NCBI GenBank assembly: GCA_013287815.1
Contig: JABDDC010000001.1
Location: 55,055 to 119,054 of the forward strand
Direction: 5' to 3'
Length of the DNA: 64,000 nucleotides
From: Chlamydiota bacterium
GTDB lineage: Bacteria; Chlamydiota; Chlamydiia; Chlamydiales; Parachlamydiaceae
A model generated the notes under the pieces. That model was not told the DNA's origin and searched no databases. It saw only the letters and a program-made list of their open reading frames with translations. Shown here in pieces: positions 1 through 8,851 of the stretch (its first letter is position 1; every line of letters starts with the position of its first letter). The position numbers were made by a program, and so were the translations under genes.

Positions 1-490
1 CGGTGGGCATCACTCTATTCCAATACCACACACTAATGCCATTCGCGCACTTACTTGACGCGCGTGAATGCAACAACCAAGGCTTCGCAAGCAACGCTTC
101 GCGCCACCACATTTTGTTTTGCTTGCGAAGCCTTGCGGTGCTCTGCACCGCCTTCTGGCTCAACTGTGGACATCACTCTATTCCAATACCACACACTAAT
201 GCCATTCGCGCACTTACTTGACGCGCGTGAATGCAACAACCACGCCAAAAGGCGGTGCAGAGCACCGCACTCCAAGGCTTCGCAAGCAACGCTTTGCGCT
301 AACACATTTTGTTTTGCTTGCGAAGCCTTGGAGTGCGGTGCTCTGCACCGCCTTCTGGTGCAACGGTGGGCATCACTCTATTCCAATACCACACACTAAT
401 GCCATTCGCACACTTACTTGACGTGCTGAATGCAACAACCACGCCAAAAGGCGGTGCAGAGCACCGCACTCCAAGGCTTCGCAAGCAAAA
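1..490. repeat. Intergenic repeat cluster: inverted copies of 'gcggtgcagagcaccgcactccaaggcttcgcaagcaa' interleaved with three copies of 'catcactctattccaataccacacactaatgccattcgc'
   Basis: Copies of the catcactctattcc unit start near 8, 171 and 371; GC palindromes between them; same family recurs at 19.83-20.21 kb and 43.0-43.56 kb. Confidence 0.85.
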
Positions 491-493
491 AAT

Positions 494-1606
494 CTAAAAC
501 TTGTCTTTAATAAAGTCTATGCCCAAATTATCCGGATGGGATAAGCTGCTTGAGGTGACGTTGATCGGAATCGTCCTCTCGGGATCAATGGGAGGCGCTG
601 ATGGTAAAGGAACCCTATTTGGCTGCAGGAGTTTGGCTTTTTTCCAACCACAGAGCATCTCGAAGAAGGTGTGGTTGGCAAGCTTGATAGGATGGCGCGA
701 CACATGCCGTTGGGCAATGTCTGAAGCTAGCTTTAAAAATGTCTCCTGCGTCCAGCCGTACTTCTTTACAATATCTCGCATGACGTAAGGATCTTTGATC
801 TGGGCATTCAGGAAAGCCGTATAAGTGGTCATCTGATCGACTTCTTTTGATTTCACTAACCTTTCTTTTTCTTCAGCTGTTAAATTAGCCGAGCATAAAA
901 TGTGATTGTCGAATCCGATAATGGCATACTTATCAACACCTCCACTATTCTTCATTCTCTGAAATTCCTGACGGTAAAAATCGGCACCGGTGGCAGTACA
1001 AGCTAAAAAGCGATAGGTACCACCGGGCAGGCATTTCACCAGAATATTAGTAATTGGTTTGGTGTAGGTTGATGAATCTGCACTTTCAAGCGGAGACAGA
1101 TACTGCTTATGGACAATCAGATCCGGCAGCTGTTCTGCAGGCACGCCCTCAAACTTATATTTATGATAGTTGCCTTTTTCAATAGTCATTAAGCTATCGC
1201 GAATTCCGTCAACTTCCCGACTATAGACTTCTTTTCTAAACTTGAAACCCTGCTCGCCGGAAAACTGGATTTGGGTCTCCACTTGCTGCTGCTGTTCCTG
1301 CTGCTGTTCTTGTTCTTGCTGGGTTTGCTGCTCCTGGAAGACTTGAGCATCCAGTTCAGCACCCTTAGGCGAAGGCATCAATTCAATCAGGCTGCTTGCC
1401 TGTTCGATTATGAGTCTGATCTTCTCATTTTCCACTGCACTTAATGTATTACCATCTATGTTCAGGCGATCACACAAATCTTTTCTAAAGCCCTCTAATA
1501 CAACCTTCGACTTTTCTTCGGTGGACTCGACTTCATACATCTCATATGGGCTAAAAGGAGTACTCTCTTCCAACTGATCGCGATAATCTTCATATTTCTT
1601 GACCAT
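494..1606 (-). CDS. Hypothetical protein with Q/E-rich linker; looks like a 5'-truncated C-terminal paralog of the 3248-aa giant protein at 30016-39762
   Basis: MVKKYEDYRDQL... / Q-E-rich linker ending ...VETQ / C-terminal domain parallels FVKKKNPEDAYAQYGKL... / ...ETETQSQTETQ / tail of the giant protein. Confidence 0.5.
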   Translation of the reverse strand: MVKKYEDYRDQLEESTPFSPYEMYEVESTEEKSKVVLEGFRKDLCDRLNIDGNTLSAVENEKIRLIIEQASSLIELMPSPKGAELDAQVFQEQQTQQEQEQQQEQQQQVETQIQFSGEQGFKFRKEVYSREVDGIRDSLMTIEKGNYHKYKFEGVPAEQLPDLIVHKQYLSPLESADSSTYTKPITNILVKCLPGGTYRFLACTATGADFYRQEFQRMKNSGGVDKYAIIGFDNHILCSANLTAEEKERLVKSKEVDQMTTYTAFLNAQIKDPYVMRDIVKKYGWTQETFLKLASDIAQRHVSRHPIKLANHTFFEMLCGWKKAKLLQPNRVPLPSAPPIDPERTIPINVTSSSLSHPDNLGIDFIKDKF

Positions 1607-1651
1607 TATAAAATAAAAACACCAGAAACGCATCTTCTTAGCAAACCAGCA

Positions 1652-2446
1652 ATGGAAGCTTTATCGAATAGTCTACCTGATTTTAAAACAAAAATCGAAG
1701 AGGAATCCAGTGAGCCGGTTGGGGCTATTGTCATGGCAAAAGTTAAAGGGATGACTTTTGGAGAAGTCCTCTCAGAAGGAGTTAATAGTCGCAAGTTCCC
1801 GGCTGAAAAAGAGAAAAAATCTTTGTTTGATACATTTTGCTCCCAGATAGATCGTCGCATGCAAGAACTAGGTCATCTGGCTGCACTAGATATGCTCATG
1901 GGAAATACCGATCGGCTAGTTAAAACGCGTTATAATTCAGAGGATCCGGAATATCAACTTCAAAATGACGCTATGATCAATGTAGGAAACTGGATGTATA
2001 TGACTGAAGAGGGTTCCGGAATAAAGTCTCCGAGTCATTTAGGTTCATTGGTCCCTATAGACAATTCCTGCTTTGACTATCCATACATTGGTGAAGAGGA
2101 CATAGAAAAAAATAAAAAAGCTCAAGTGGATTCATTTCTTAATCTCATGATACAGCCTCAGAAGATCGCTCAACATATCGTTGATGGATTAGATTTTAAT
2201 TTATCTGGTGAATATAATTTGAACTTGAAAGAAAATCCAGAAAAGGTCTTTGGTAAAGGCGTAACTCTTAAAAGATTGATGGAAAATTTAGAGAAGGGCT
2301 TGAGATCGGGCATAGCGGCCATTAAGTCTTCAAAAGGAGATAAAGAGTTTTTTGGTGGGTTGGTTAATGCCCCTAATACCAGTGAACAGGATCAAGTAAT
2401 TTATGCAACAATTAGTGCTCGCGCAGAAGGTTTAAAATCAATATAA
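1652..2446 (+). CDS. Actin-fragmin-kinase-like / PI3K-fold kinase catalytic C-lobe, N-terminally truncated
   Basis: Motifs HLAALDMLMGNTDR ... NVGNWMY ... LVPIDNS typical of the AFK-like catalytic core; frame stays open upstream of the first ATG (KTPETHLLSKPAMEALS). Confidence 0.5.
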   Translation: MEALSNSLPDFKTKIEEESSEPVGAIVMAKVKGMTFGEVLSEGVNSRKFPAEKEKKSLFDTFCSQIDRRMQELGHLAALDMLMGNTDRLVKTRYNSEDPEYQLQNDAMINVGNWMYMTEEGSGIKSPSHLGSLVPIDNSCFDYPYIGEEDIEKNKKAQVDSFLNLMIQPQKIAQHIVDGLDFNLSGEYNLNLKENPEKVFGKGVTLKRLMENLEKGLRSGIAAIKSSKGDKEFFGGLVNAPNTSEQDQVIYATISARAEGLKSI

Positions 2447-2554
2447 AAAAATGCTAATTATTATGGTTGCTTAATACGGCTTACGGCTTACGGCTTACTT
2501 GACAATTAACAAAGTTATAGATAAAATACATTTAAATATTTATGGAGGTATTGC

Positions 2555-2824
2555 ATGACATCACCCATTTCTTCTCAAGAATCTATTAAACAATTCCTTA
2601 ATGTTATTTACATTGAGCTGCCAATTGGAGGAAATAATTCGATAAACCGGATTAAAGCCATTTATGCAGATATGAAAAAAGATATACCTGATTATAAATA
2701 CGAAGACTTAGAAACACTTTTCGAACTAAGAGAGAATGGGAAATCTTTTACCAATCAACATCAAGAACTGAGAGAAAAAATATACAGTTTCTGTCAAGAG
2801 GCATTAAAAAAGGACAAGTCCTGA
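2555..2824 (+). CDS. Small hypothetical protein (89 aa)
   Basis: ORF with GGAGG upstream of ATG; charged helical composition. Confidence 0.45.
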   Translation: MTSPISSQESIKQFLNVIYIELPIGGNNSINRIKAIYADMKKDIPDYKYEDLETLFELRENGKSFTNQHQELREKIYSFCQEALKKDKS

Positions 2825-2860
2825 CTAGTCTATAAGTAACCATGTTTAGGTTGACATATG

Positions 2861-3490
2861 TCAGTGTTGGATGAAGGAGTAAGCAATCATCGATATTTCA
2901 GCTCCTGGATATCCCATATGAGGATGCTTCAGTTCATTTACCTTAACGTCTTGAAAGGCAAAACCATCTTTAATCTGAGATTCGGAGTAGGAACGAGATG
3001 TCAGAGATACCGTTTGGGTATAGGAAAGTGGCTCTAGTAAGGGTTGGCTAGAAAGTTGTATAGAAGATTTTACCGCGGAGCCGCAGAGATCGCTGAGCAA
3101 GCGCAGAGAGATTTTGATCGTAGAAAAAACTCTCTGCGTTTGCTCAGCGATCTCTGCGGCTCCGCGGTTATAATGACGATAAGTACCTACTCCGAATCTC
3201 AGTCTTTAATATCAATATTTGCAATTTCCTCAAAAATAGTCTTTAATCCTATAATTCCATTACTAATCTTGTGCGCGAGAAAATCTAAATCGTTTGTCTC
3301 CCTCCCAATTTCGATATATTTGGAGAGAAGAATGCCCCCCTTTAAGACAAAATGCTTATGGTGTTTAGAGTTTGCCAAACGTACGAGAAAACGCTCAAGC
3401 GTTAGATTCTGCCAAAGATCAGCAGGATCGCGATTTTTTTCTTTTGCGATAGCCTTTAGCTTTGAATGATTTTTCTAAGTCTGTAGTCAT
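2861..3490 (-). pseudogene. abiEii: AbiEii-type nucleotidyltransferase toxin (type IV TA), interrupted by MITE-like insertion, frameshifted and 3'-truncated
   Basis: Minus-strand translation KLKAIAKEKNRDPADLWQNLTLERFLVRLANSKHHKHFVLKGGILLSKYIEIGRETNDLDFLAHKIS...EEIANIDIK / insertion / IKDGFAFQDVKVNELKHPHMGYPGAEISMIAYS; ATGA overlap with abiEi stop. Confidence 0.8.
2975..3202. mobile_element. MITE-like 228-bp element copy 1, TIR ctgagattcggagtagg/cctactccgaatctcag, internal long hairpin
   Basis: Terminal inverted repeats, flanking 8-bp direct repeat tctttaat, second apparently identical copy at 8469-8696. Confidence 0.85.
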
Positions 3491-4080
3491 GTTGTATAAG
3501 ATAAAATGTATGGGGTTATGTTTACACGTAATGCCTTCGCATATGCGCCAAGCTTTTTAGGGTCCGGTTTATATTTAGCACTCTGAAAATACCTTTGAAT
3601 TGCTTTTATTGCAATTTCCTTGCTCAGATAGCGAAAGGCATCAACAACACAACGTTCTCTATCAAAAATATGGACATTATATTCTCCAAGCATCATTTCG
3701 ATTTTTCCTAGCTTAACATTGCGCATTCTTACGATTCTTGTGTTGGGTCGCTTGGGAGAGTGGGATTCGTGTGGTACAGCAATCCAAATCTCTCGCATAA
3801 TTTGATCCGTCAAATCATAGTAACAAAGCGCAGAAATTAAACAGATGACTCCATCGGGAATACTAGTTGCAACTAATGCCAAGTTTTCCCACTGGAGCTC
3901 TACTTCAGGTTCATATTGAGAGAAGCGATAAGCTCCCGGATAAATCCTTTCTAAGGTGCCTTTCTTTACTAAATAAGCCAGAGCGTGCCTTGGGACATCC
4001 TTTTTCTCTGCATCTGCTGCAGTAAAAAGAGGAATATGGATAAATTGCTTTAATTGCTTTGTGTATTTTAACTGTCTCAT
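3487..4080 (-). CDS. abiEi: AbiEi-type antitoxin / type IV toxin-antitoxin regulator
   Basis: N-terminal wHTH (LFTAADAEKKDVPRHALAYLVKKGTLERIYPGAYRF) and AbiEi C-terminal pattern (CVVDAFRYLSKEIAIKAIQRYF); directly upstream of abiEii. Confidence 0.8.
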   Translation of the reverse strand: MRQLKYTKQLKQFIHIPLFTAADAEKKDVPRHALAYLVKKGTLERIYPGAYRFSQYEPEVELQWENLALVATSIPDGVICLISALCYYDLTDQIMREIWIAVPHESHSPKRPNTRIVRMRNVKLGKIEMMLGEYNVHIFDRERCVVDAFRYLSKEIAIKAIQRYFQSAKYKPDPKKLGAYAKALRVNITPYILSYTT

Positions 4081-4231
4081 TCCCTAATTCTACAAAATCT
4101 ACCCAAATAAGTCAAGTGGGTTGATTTTAAAGAATAACAAAACCCTCTATGGGAAGTTTAAAATATTGACTTAAGTCATTGAAAATCATGATAATATGCT
4201 CCTAATTATATCCTATTACAGGAATTTATTT

Positions 4232-4402
4232 ATGCAAATTTCGGGCAGTTCTCTTTCGGGACCTCATCAAAGTTCCAGTTCATCAAATTCGATTGGATCT
4301 GCTAGCAGTCAGGAATTAAATTCGTTTTGTCTTGAATATTTTAAACTCACTGCAGAAGAAGCAAAGGAAAAATGGGAATTTTTCATCATTCTATTAATAT
4401 GA
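4232..4402 (+). CDS. Short hypothetical ORF, probably a gene remnant
   Basis: Ser-rich N-terminus MQISGSSLSGPHQSSSSSNS; ORF ends against the convergent BTB-LRR gene. Confidence 0.25.
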   Translation: MQISGSSLSGPHQSSSSSNSIGSASSQELNSFCLEYFKLTAEEAKEKWEFFIILLI

Positions 4403-5882
4403 GGAAGGGATACTCTTCCCTGATTTTGGCGATGAGCTGGATGGAGAAGTCGCACCCCTTGATGTTAAGAGAAGATAGGTTAGTGCGCATCCGCAACAAT
4501 TGCAAGAGGCCTTTATCAGTATAGCCTTTGCTATGCATGATATTGAGGTTGGCAATCTGCCCCCCCTGCACACCGATTTCAATTAGTGTTTTATCAGTTA
4601 GAAGGTTAGACCGGCTGATGTCGAGGTTGACGATACTGCGGCAATTAGCTAATAACTCTACAATCCCTTTATTAGTCACCTGACGGCACTCTTCCAAACT
4701 AAGCTCATTCAAATGCGGCAGTGACTTTTCAATTAGCTTTAGATCGCCGTCGGTGATCTGGTGACATCGTGAAAGATTAAGGGATACAAGTTGACGGAAG
4801 CGGTTTAATATGCCCCACGCTTGAAAATTGAGATGGACATTGTTAGCCAACTCCAAAACTTTCAAGGAGGGGAATTTTACACTCACTTCCTGTAAAGTTT
4901 CAGGTTTCAGCCAGGAACATGCCGAAAGATTTAATTCAAGCAGGTGTCCAGGAAGGTAAGAAAACTGTCCGGTATAACTTTTAGAACCACTTAAATCAAT
5001 CCCTATTAATCTGGGTGTCTTAACGACCAGCTGACCAAATTCAGGCGCGCTGCTAAGGTCGCCATTAAAAGCTAAATGTGTTGCAGTTGATGCCATCTCT
5101 TCAAAGAGATCCAATGTTTCCTGCTTGTAGTCGAGCAGCTCAACTTCAAAGTCAGAATCATGTCCAGGAATAAATTTAAGGCCATGTTCTTGCTGATTAA
5201 AAAATTCGATTGTTTTATTTTTATAAGGAATCAGAAATTGGCGATGGGCATCCAAGGCAGCTTGCAGTACATTTTCTCTCGTGAGATAACGCTTCAAAAT
5301 TTCGGCGCACTCTATTTCAAGCTTATGAAGTTGCCATTGCTTAGCCTGTCTCGTAAGGTCAAAAACTTGATCGCGTTCTTGCTTCCACAAGTCTTTAATG
5401 CTGCCTGAATTGATATATTCTTCAATAGAATTAAATACGGAGGCTTTAACGGCCGGCAATATCCAATCATCAGTCATCTTTTCAAAACAACTGGAAAAAA
5501 GTCCTTTGAAAAAGGGGCTGCTAGCACCAAATAAAAGGGAGTTAACCCGAAATTTTTCATCTTCGACTTGCAAACGGATGGTAGAAAACATAGCAGGCCT
5601 AAATATCAAATAGGGCTGAAGCGATGAATAATGATCCTGTACAAGCTTGGCCAGCATACCTGCATAAGATTCAGGTACCTTGCCTAAATAATATTGCTTG
5701 GCAAACCAGTGCAAGGTTAACTTAATGAATTGAGCATGGTCGCGTGCCCAAGGATCATCATCAATTCCATATTCGAAGTAAGTCAGCAGGTCCTTCTGAT
5801 TCTTGGTCAGAGCAAGGAATAAATCCTTGTCTAGTGAGTCATCATAAAGACTCAGTTCGTCTGGCAAAAAATCCGGCTTCAT
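4386..5882 (-). CDS. BTB/POZ-like domain plus AMN1/F-box-type leucine-rich-repeat protein, putative eukaryotic-like effector
   Basis: BTB-like IRLQVEDEKFRVNSLLFGASSPFFKGLFSS; LRRs LVSLNLSRCHQITDGDLKLIEKSLPHLNELSLEECRQVTNKGIVELL. Confidence 0.75.
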   Translation of the reverse strand: MKPDFLPDELSLYDDSLDKDLFLALTKNQKDLLTYFEYGIDDDPWARDHAQFIKLTLHWFAKQYYLGKVPESYAGMLAKLVQDHYSSLQPYLIFRPAMFSTIRLQVEDEKFRVNSLLFGASSPFFKGLFSSCFEKMTDDWILPAVKASVFNSIEEYINSGSIKDLWKQERDQVFDLTRQAKQWQLHKLEIECAEILKRYLTRENVLQAALDAHRQFLIPYKNKTIEFFNQQEHGLKFIPGHDSDFEVELLDYKQETLDLFEEMASTATHLAFNGDLSSAPEFGQLVVKTPRLIGIDLSGSKSYTGQFSYLPGHLLELNLSACSWLKPETLQEVSVKFPSLKVLELANNVHLNFQAWGILNRFRQLVSLNLSRCHQITDGDLKLIEKSLPHLNELSLEECRQVTNKGIVELLANCRSIVNLDISRSNLLTDKTLIEIGVQGGQIANLNIMHSKGYTDKGLLQLLRMRTNLSSLNIKGCDFSIQLIAKIREEYPFLILIE

Positions 5883-5935
5883 CTACTACCCTGTTTGTGT
5901 GTTCCTAATGATACGATGCATTAATGACTCCCATA

Positions 5936-6165
5936 ATTAAACACAGAGGCACAGAGATCACAGAGGAAAAATAAGGAGGCAGAGAGCTAAACGATTTTTT
6001 TGTTATTTAGCCTTTGAAAATTTTTGTTAATTTTTTGTCCTGCGTCTTTCTCTGTGATCTCTGTACCTCTGTGCCTCTGTGTTTAATAAATCACACTTTT
6101 AATGTCCTGCGTCTTTCTCTGTGATCTCTGTACCTCTGTGCCTCTGTGTTTAATAAATCACACTC
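5936..6165. repeat. Palindromic 'aaacacagaggcacagagatcacagagg' / 'ctctgtgatctctgtacctctgtgcctctgtgtttaataaatc' repeat
   Basis: Left arm near 5938, two tandem right arms (about 6048-6092 and 6112-6160). Confidence 0.8.
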
Positions 6166-7302
6166 TTAATACAGATCGAACTCTAGCAGCCTCGCTTCTA
6201 TTCCTCCTGTTGTTAACACGTGCCGCTTTTTTGCAGCAAGGCCAACTTCTTTGGTCATTTCAAGGTTGCCTGTAAAAATATAGCCGCGGGCCGGTTTGGC
6301 GCATTTTTGCTTCAGGAAGTCTCCGAGTGCTCTGTAGAATGGACTTAGGAGCTGGACATCCTCTAGCCTGTTGCCGTATGGCGGATTTGTAATAATCAGA
6401 TTCGGAGCTATTGTCGGAGTAAATTCTTTAAAATCTCCTTGGACTACTTCGACGGTGTTGCTGAAACCGGCCGCCTTAAGATTGATTTTGCAGGAACGGA
6501 CCGCATTTTTGCTGATGTCGACACCAAACAGATGACCGGGCTGCAATGGTATACGATTTTCATCGAGTTTATTCCGGACTGCCAGCCACTCTTCAGTTCG
6601 AAATGCCGGATGACGCATGAAGCCCCACTGCTGCCTTAAATAACCTGGTGGAGTATTCGTTGCCATCAGCGCTGCTTCAATGAGCAGAGTACCTGATCCG
6701 CAACACGGGTCGAGCATCACATCCTGCGGCGAATACTTTGCCAGGCGTAAGATGGCTGCTGCAAGAGATTCCTGGATGGGAGCCTCTACGCTTTCTTGCC
6801 GGTATCCCCTTTTGTGCAAAGGGACGCCGGAAGTGTCAAAACTGATGACCCCGTTATTTTGATAGACGAAAAGGTTAAGCTGAATATCTGGATTGGCGGT
6901 GTCGACTGACGGACGCTTGCCTGTTTTTTCACGAAGCTGATCACAGATGGCGTCCTTAACTACCTGGGCTGCGAATAAGCTGTTGCGTAATTCCTTGTGA
7001 GTGACGTTGGCATCAATAGCAAAGGTACGTCCTTCCTTGAATAGCGGCGTCCAATCCAGACCGGCAATAGCTTCATACAATGAATTTCGATGGAAGCATT
7101 TGAATTTGGAAAGGGGCAAAAGAACTCTTGCTGCAATTCTGGAGCCATAGTTGATCTTGTAGATGGTGCTCCAGTTCCAATCATCGATGTAAACACCCCG
7201 GTAACCTGCATGTGTCTGTTCAATGCCGAGCTCTTTGAGCTCTTCCTGTAACAGAGGTTCTAAAGCTGGCGCACATGTAATAAATAATGAAATTCCTGTC
7301 AT
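6166..7302 (-). CDS. THUMP-domain class I SAM-dependent RNA methyltransferase (RlmL-type)
   Basis: DVMLDPCCGSGTLLIEAALMATNTPPG; LIITNPPYGNRL (NPPY motif); N-terminal THUMP-like region. Confidence 0.9.
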   Translation of the reverse strand: MTGISLFITCAPALEPLLQEELKELGIEQTHAGYRGVYIDDWNWSTIYKINYGSRIAARVLLPLSKFKCFHRNSLYEAIAGLDWTPLFKEGRTFAIDANVTHKELRNSLFAAQVVKDAICDQLREKTGKRPSVDTANPDIQLNLFVYQNNGVISFDTSGVPLHKRGYRQESVEAPIQESLAAAILRLAKYSPQDVMLDPCCGSGTLLIEAALMATNTPPGYLRQQWGFMRHPAFRTEEWLAVRNKLDENRIPLQPGHLFGVDISKNAVRSCKINLKAAGFSNTVEVVQGDFKEFTPTIAPNLIITNPPYGNRLEDVQLLSPFYRALGDFLKQKCAKPARGYIFTGNLEMTKEVGLAAKKRHVLTTGGIEARLLEFDLY

Positions 7303-7303
7303 G

Positions 7304-8401
7304 CTAGTTATGCATAAAGAGGATTACGTCGCCATCTTTGACAACATAGTCTCTTCCCTCAGCTCTTACTTTCCCTTCCTGGCGTGCCCCGGCACGTCCT
7401 TTATAAGCGACCATATCGTCAAACGAGACAACCTCCGCGCGGATAAACCCTTTCTGAATGTCGGTATGTATTTCTCCCGCCGCTTCCGCTGCTTTGCTGC
7501 CTGCATGGATGGTCCATGCACGCGTTTCGATCTCCCCTGTCGTCAGGTATGTCAGAAGGCCTAGCATATCAAAAGAAGCTCTGATGAGTCTCTCCAAGCC
7601 CGATTGATGCAATCCGAGGCTCTCAAGAAACTCCTTTCTTTCCGAGATAGGTAGCTGGGCAATTTCTTCTTCCAGCTTGGCACAGATTGGAATGACTGCA
7701 TTTTTTTCTTTAGCGGCATACTCCCTGACTTTGCGGACATAATCGTTATCCATTTCAGGAAGCTCTTTTTCCGACACGTTAGCTACATACAAGATCTTCT
7801 TGGCTGTCAGGAACGGATAAGGCTTCAGCAGCTCCTGCTCCTCGTGGTTCAATACTAGCGAACGGACCGGCTTATCTTCATTAAGATGCGCCATCGCTTT
7901 TTGCAGCACTTCCATCGTAGGAACCAGTTCTTTTTTAGTCTTTACCTGCTTTTCAAGGCGTAAAATGACATTCTCAACCATCTGCAAATCTGCCAGGCGC
8001 AATTCCAGATTGATGATCTCAATGTCATGGATCGGATCGATCTTGCCGGACACATGGACCACGTCCTGTGATTCAAAACAACGGACCACATGGACAATGG
8101 CATCGGTTTCTCGGATATTCGCCAAAAATTTATTTCCTAATCCTTCACCCTTGGACGCGCCTGCCACCAGACCTGCAATATCAACAAACTCCATTGTCGC
8201 ATAGATAATTTTCTTACTGTGAGATAAGGCCGACAGCTTTTCCAGCCGTGCATCATAAACTTCAACCACCCCAACATTGGGATCGATTGTACAGAATGGA
8301 TAATTGGATGCAGGCGCCTGATTAGACGTCAAAGCATTAAAAAGGGTCGATTTTCCCACATTAGGCAAACCTACAATCCCGGCAGATAACTTCTTGGCCA
8401 T
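7304..8401 (-). CDS. ychF: Redox-regulated ATPase/GTPase YchF
   Basis: [42 protein letters not shown]-like C-terminus. Confidence 0.97.
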   Translation of the reverse strand: MAKKLSAGIVGLPNVGKSTLFNALTSNQAPASNYPFCTIDPNVGVVEVYDARLEKLSALSHSKKIIYATMEFVDIAGLVAGASKGEGLGNKFLANIRETDAIVHVVRCFESQDVVHVSGKIDPIHDIEIINLELRLADLQMVENVILRLEKQVKTKKELVPTMEVLQKAMAHLNEDKPVRSLVLNHEEQELLKPYPFLTAKKILYVANVSEKELPEMDNDYVRKVREYAAKEKNAVIPICAKLEEEIAQLPISERKEFLESLGLHQSGLERLIRASFDMLGLLTYLTTGEIETRAWTIHAGSKAAEAAGEIHTDIQKGFIRAEVVSFDDMVAYKGRAGARQEGKVRAEGRDYVVKDGDVILFMHN

Positions 8402-8468
8402 AAAATTCCTTTATTAAAGTCATCAGTATAACCCAACCCCGAAAATAAGCAAAGGTGAAAGACTGGAA

Positions 8469-8696
8469 CTGAGATTCGGAGTAGGAACGAGATGTCAGAG
8501 ATACCGTTTGGGTATAGGAAAGTGGCTCTAGTAAGGGTTGGCTAGAAAGTTGTATAGAAGATTTTACCGCGGAGCCGCAGAGATCGCTGAGCAAGCGCAG
8601 AGAGATTTTGATCGTAGAAAAAACTCTCTGCGTTTGCTCAGCGATCTCTGCGGCTCCGCGGTTATAATGACGATAAGTACCTACTCCGAATCTCAG
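8469..8696. mobile_element. MITE-like 228-bp element copy 2 between ychF and sctU
   Basis: No difference from 2975-3202 seen by eye. Confidence 0.85.
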
Positions 8697-8851
8697 TTTA
8701 GAAGCCGGCACCGAGAGAGAGGGTGGCACTTTGAGCGGCGAGCCAAAACTGTCTTATTTATTAAATATCTTTTGTCATACTATTGACATTACTGTTGAAA
8801 AGATTTATACTATAATTAGAGCAGAGTGTAAATTCTCTCTCAGAGGAAGTT

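Noticed and set aside
1-490. CRISPR array possibility for regularly recurring units
   Set aside because: Spacing is irregular (163 and 200 bp), spacers are themselves repeats and no cas genes are present
3-497. Several 60-114-aa ORFs (e.g. 55-399) in the first 500 bp
   Set aside because: Translations of palindromic repeats in multiple frames; no coding signature
3044-3469. 141-aa + strand ORF in the track
   Set aside because: It is the antisense of the abiEii fragment fused to the MITE hairpin; the minus strand gives a recognisable AbiEii protein
8361-8786. ORFs 8361-8729 (-) and 8538-8786 (+)
   Set aside because: Arise from translating the MITE-like element; the same peptide (MARKLYRRFYRGAAEIAEQAQRDFDRRKNSLRLLSDLCGSAV) appears at the other copy
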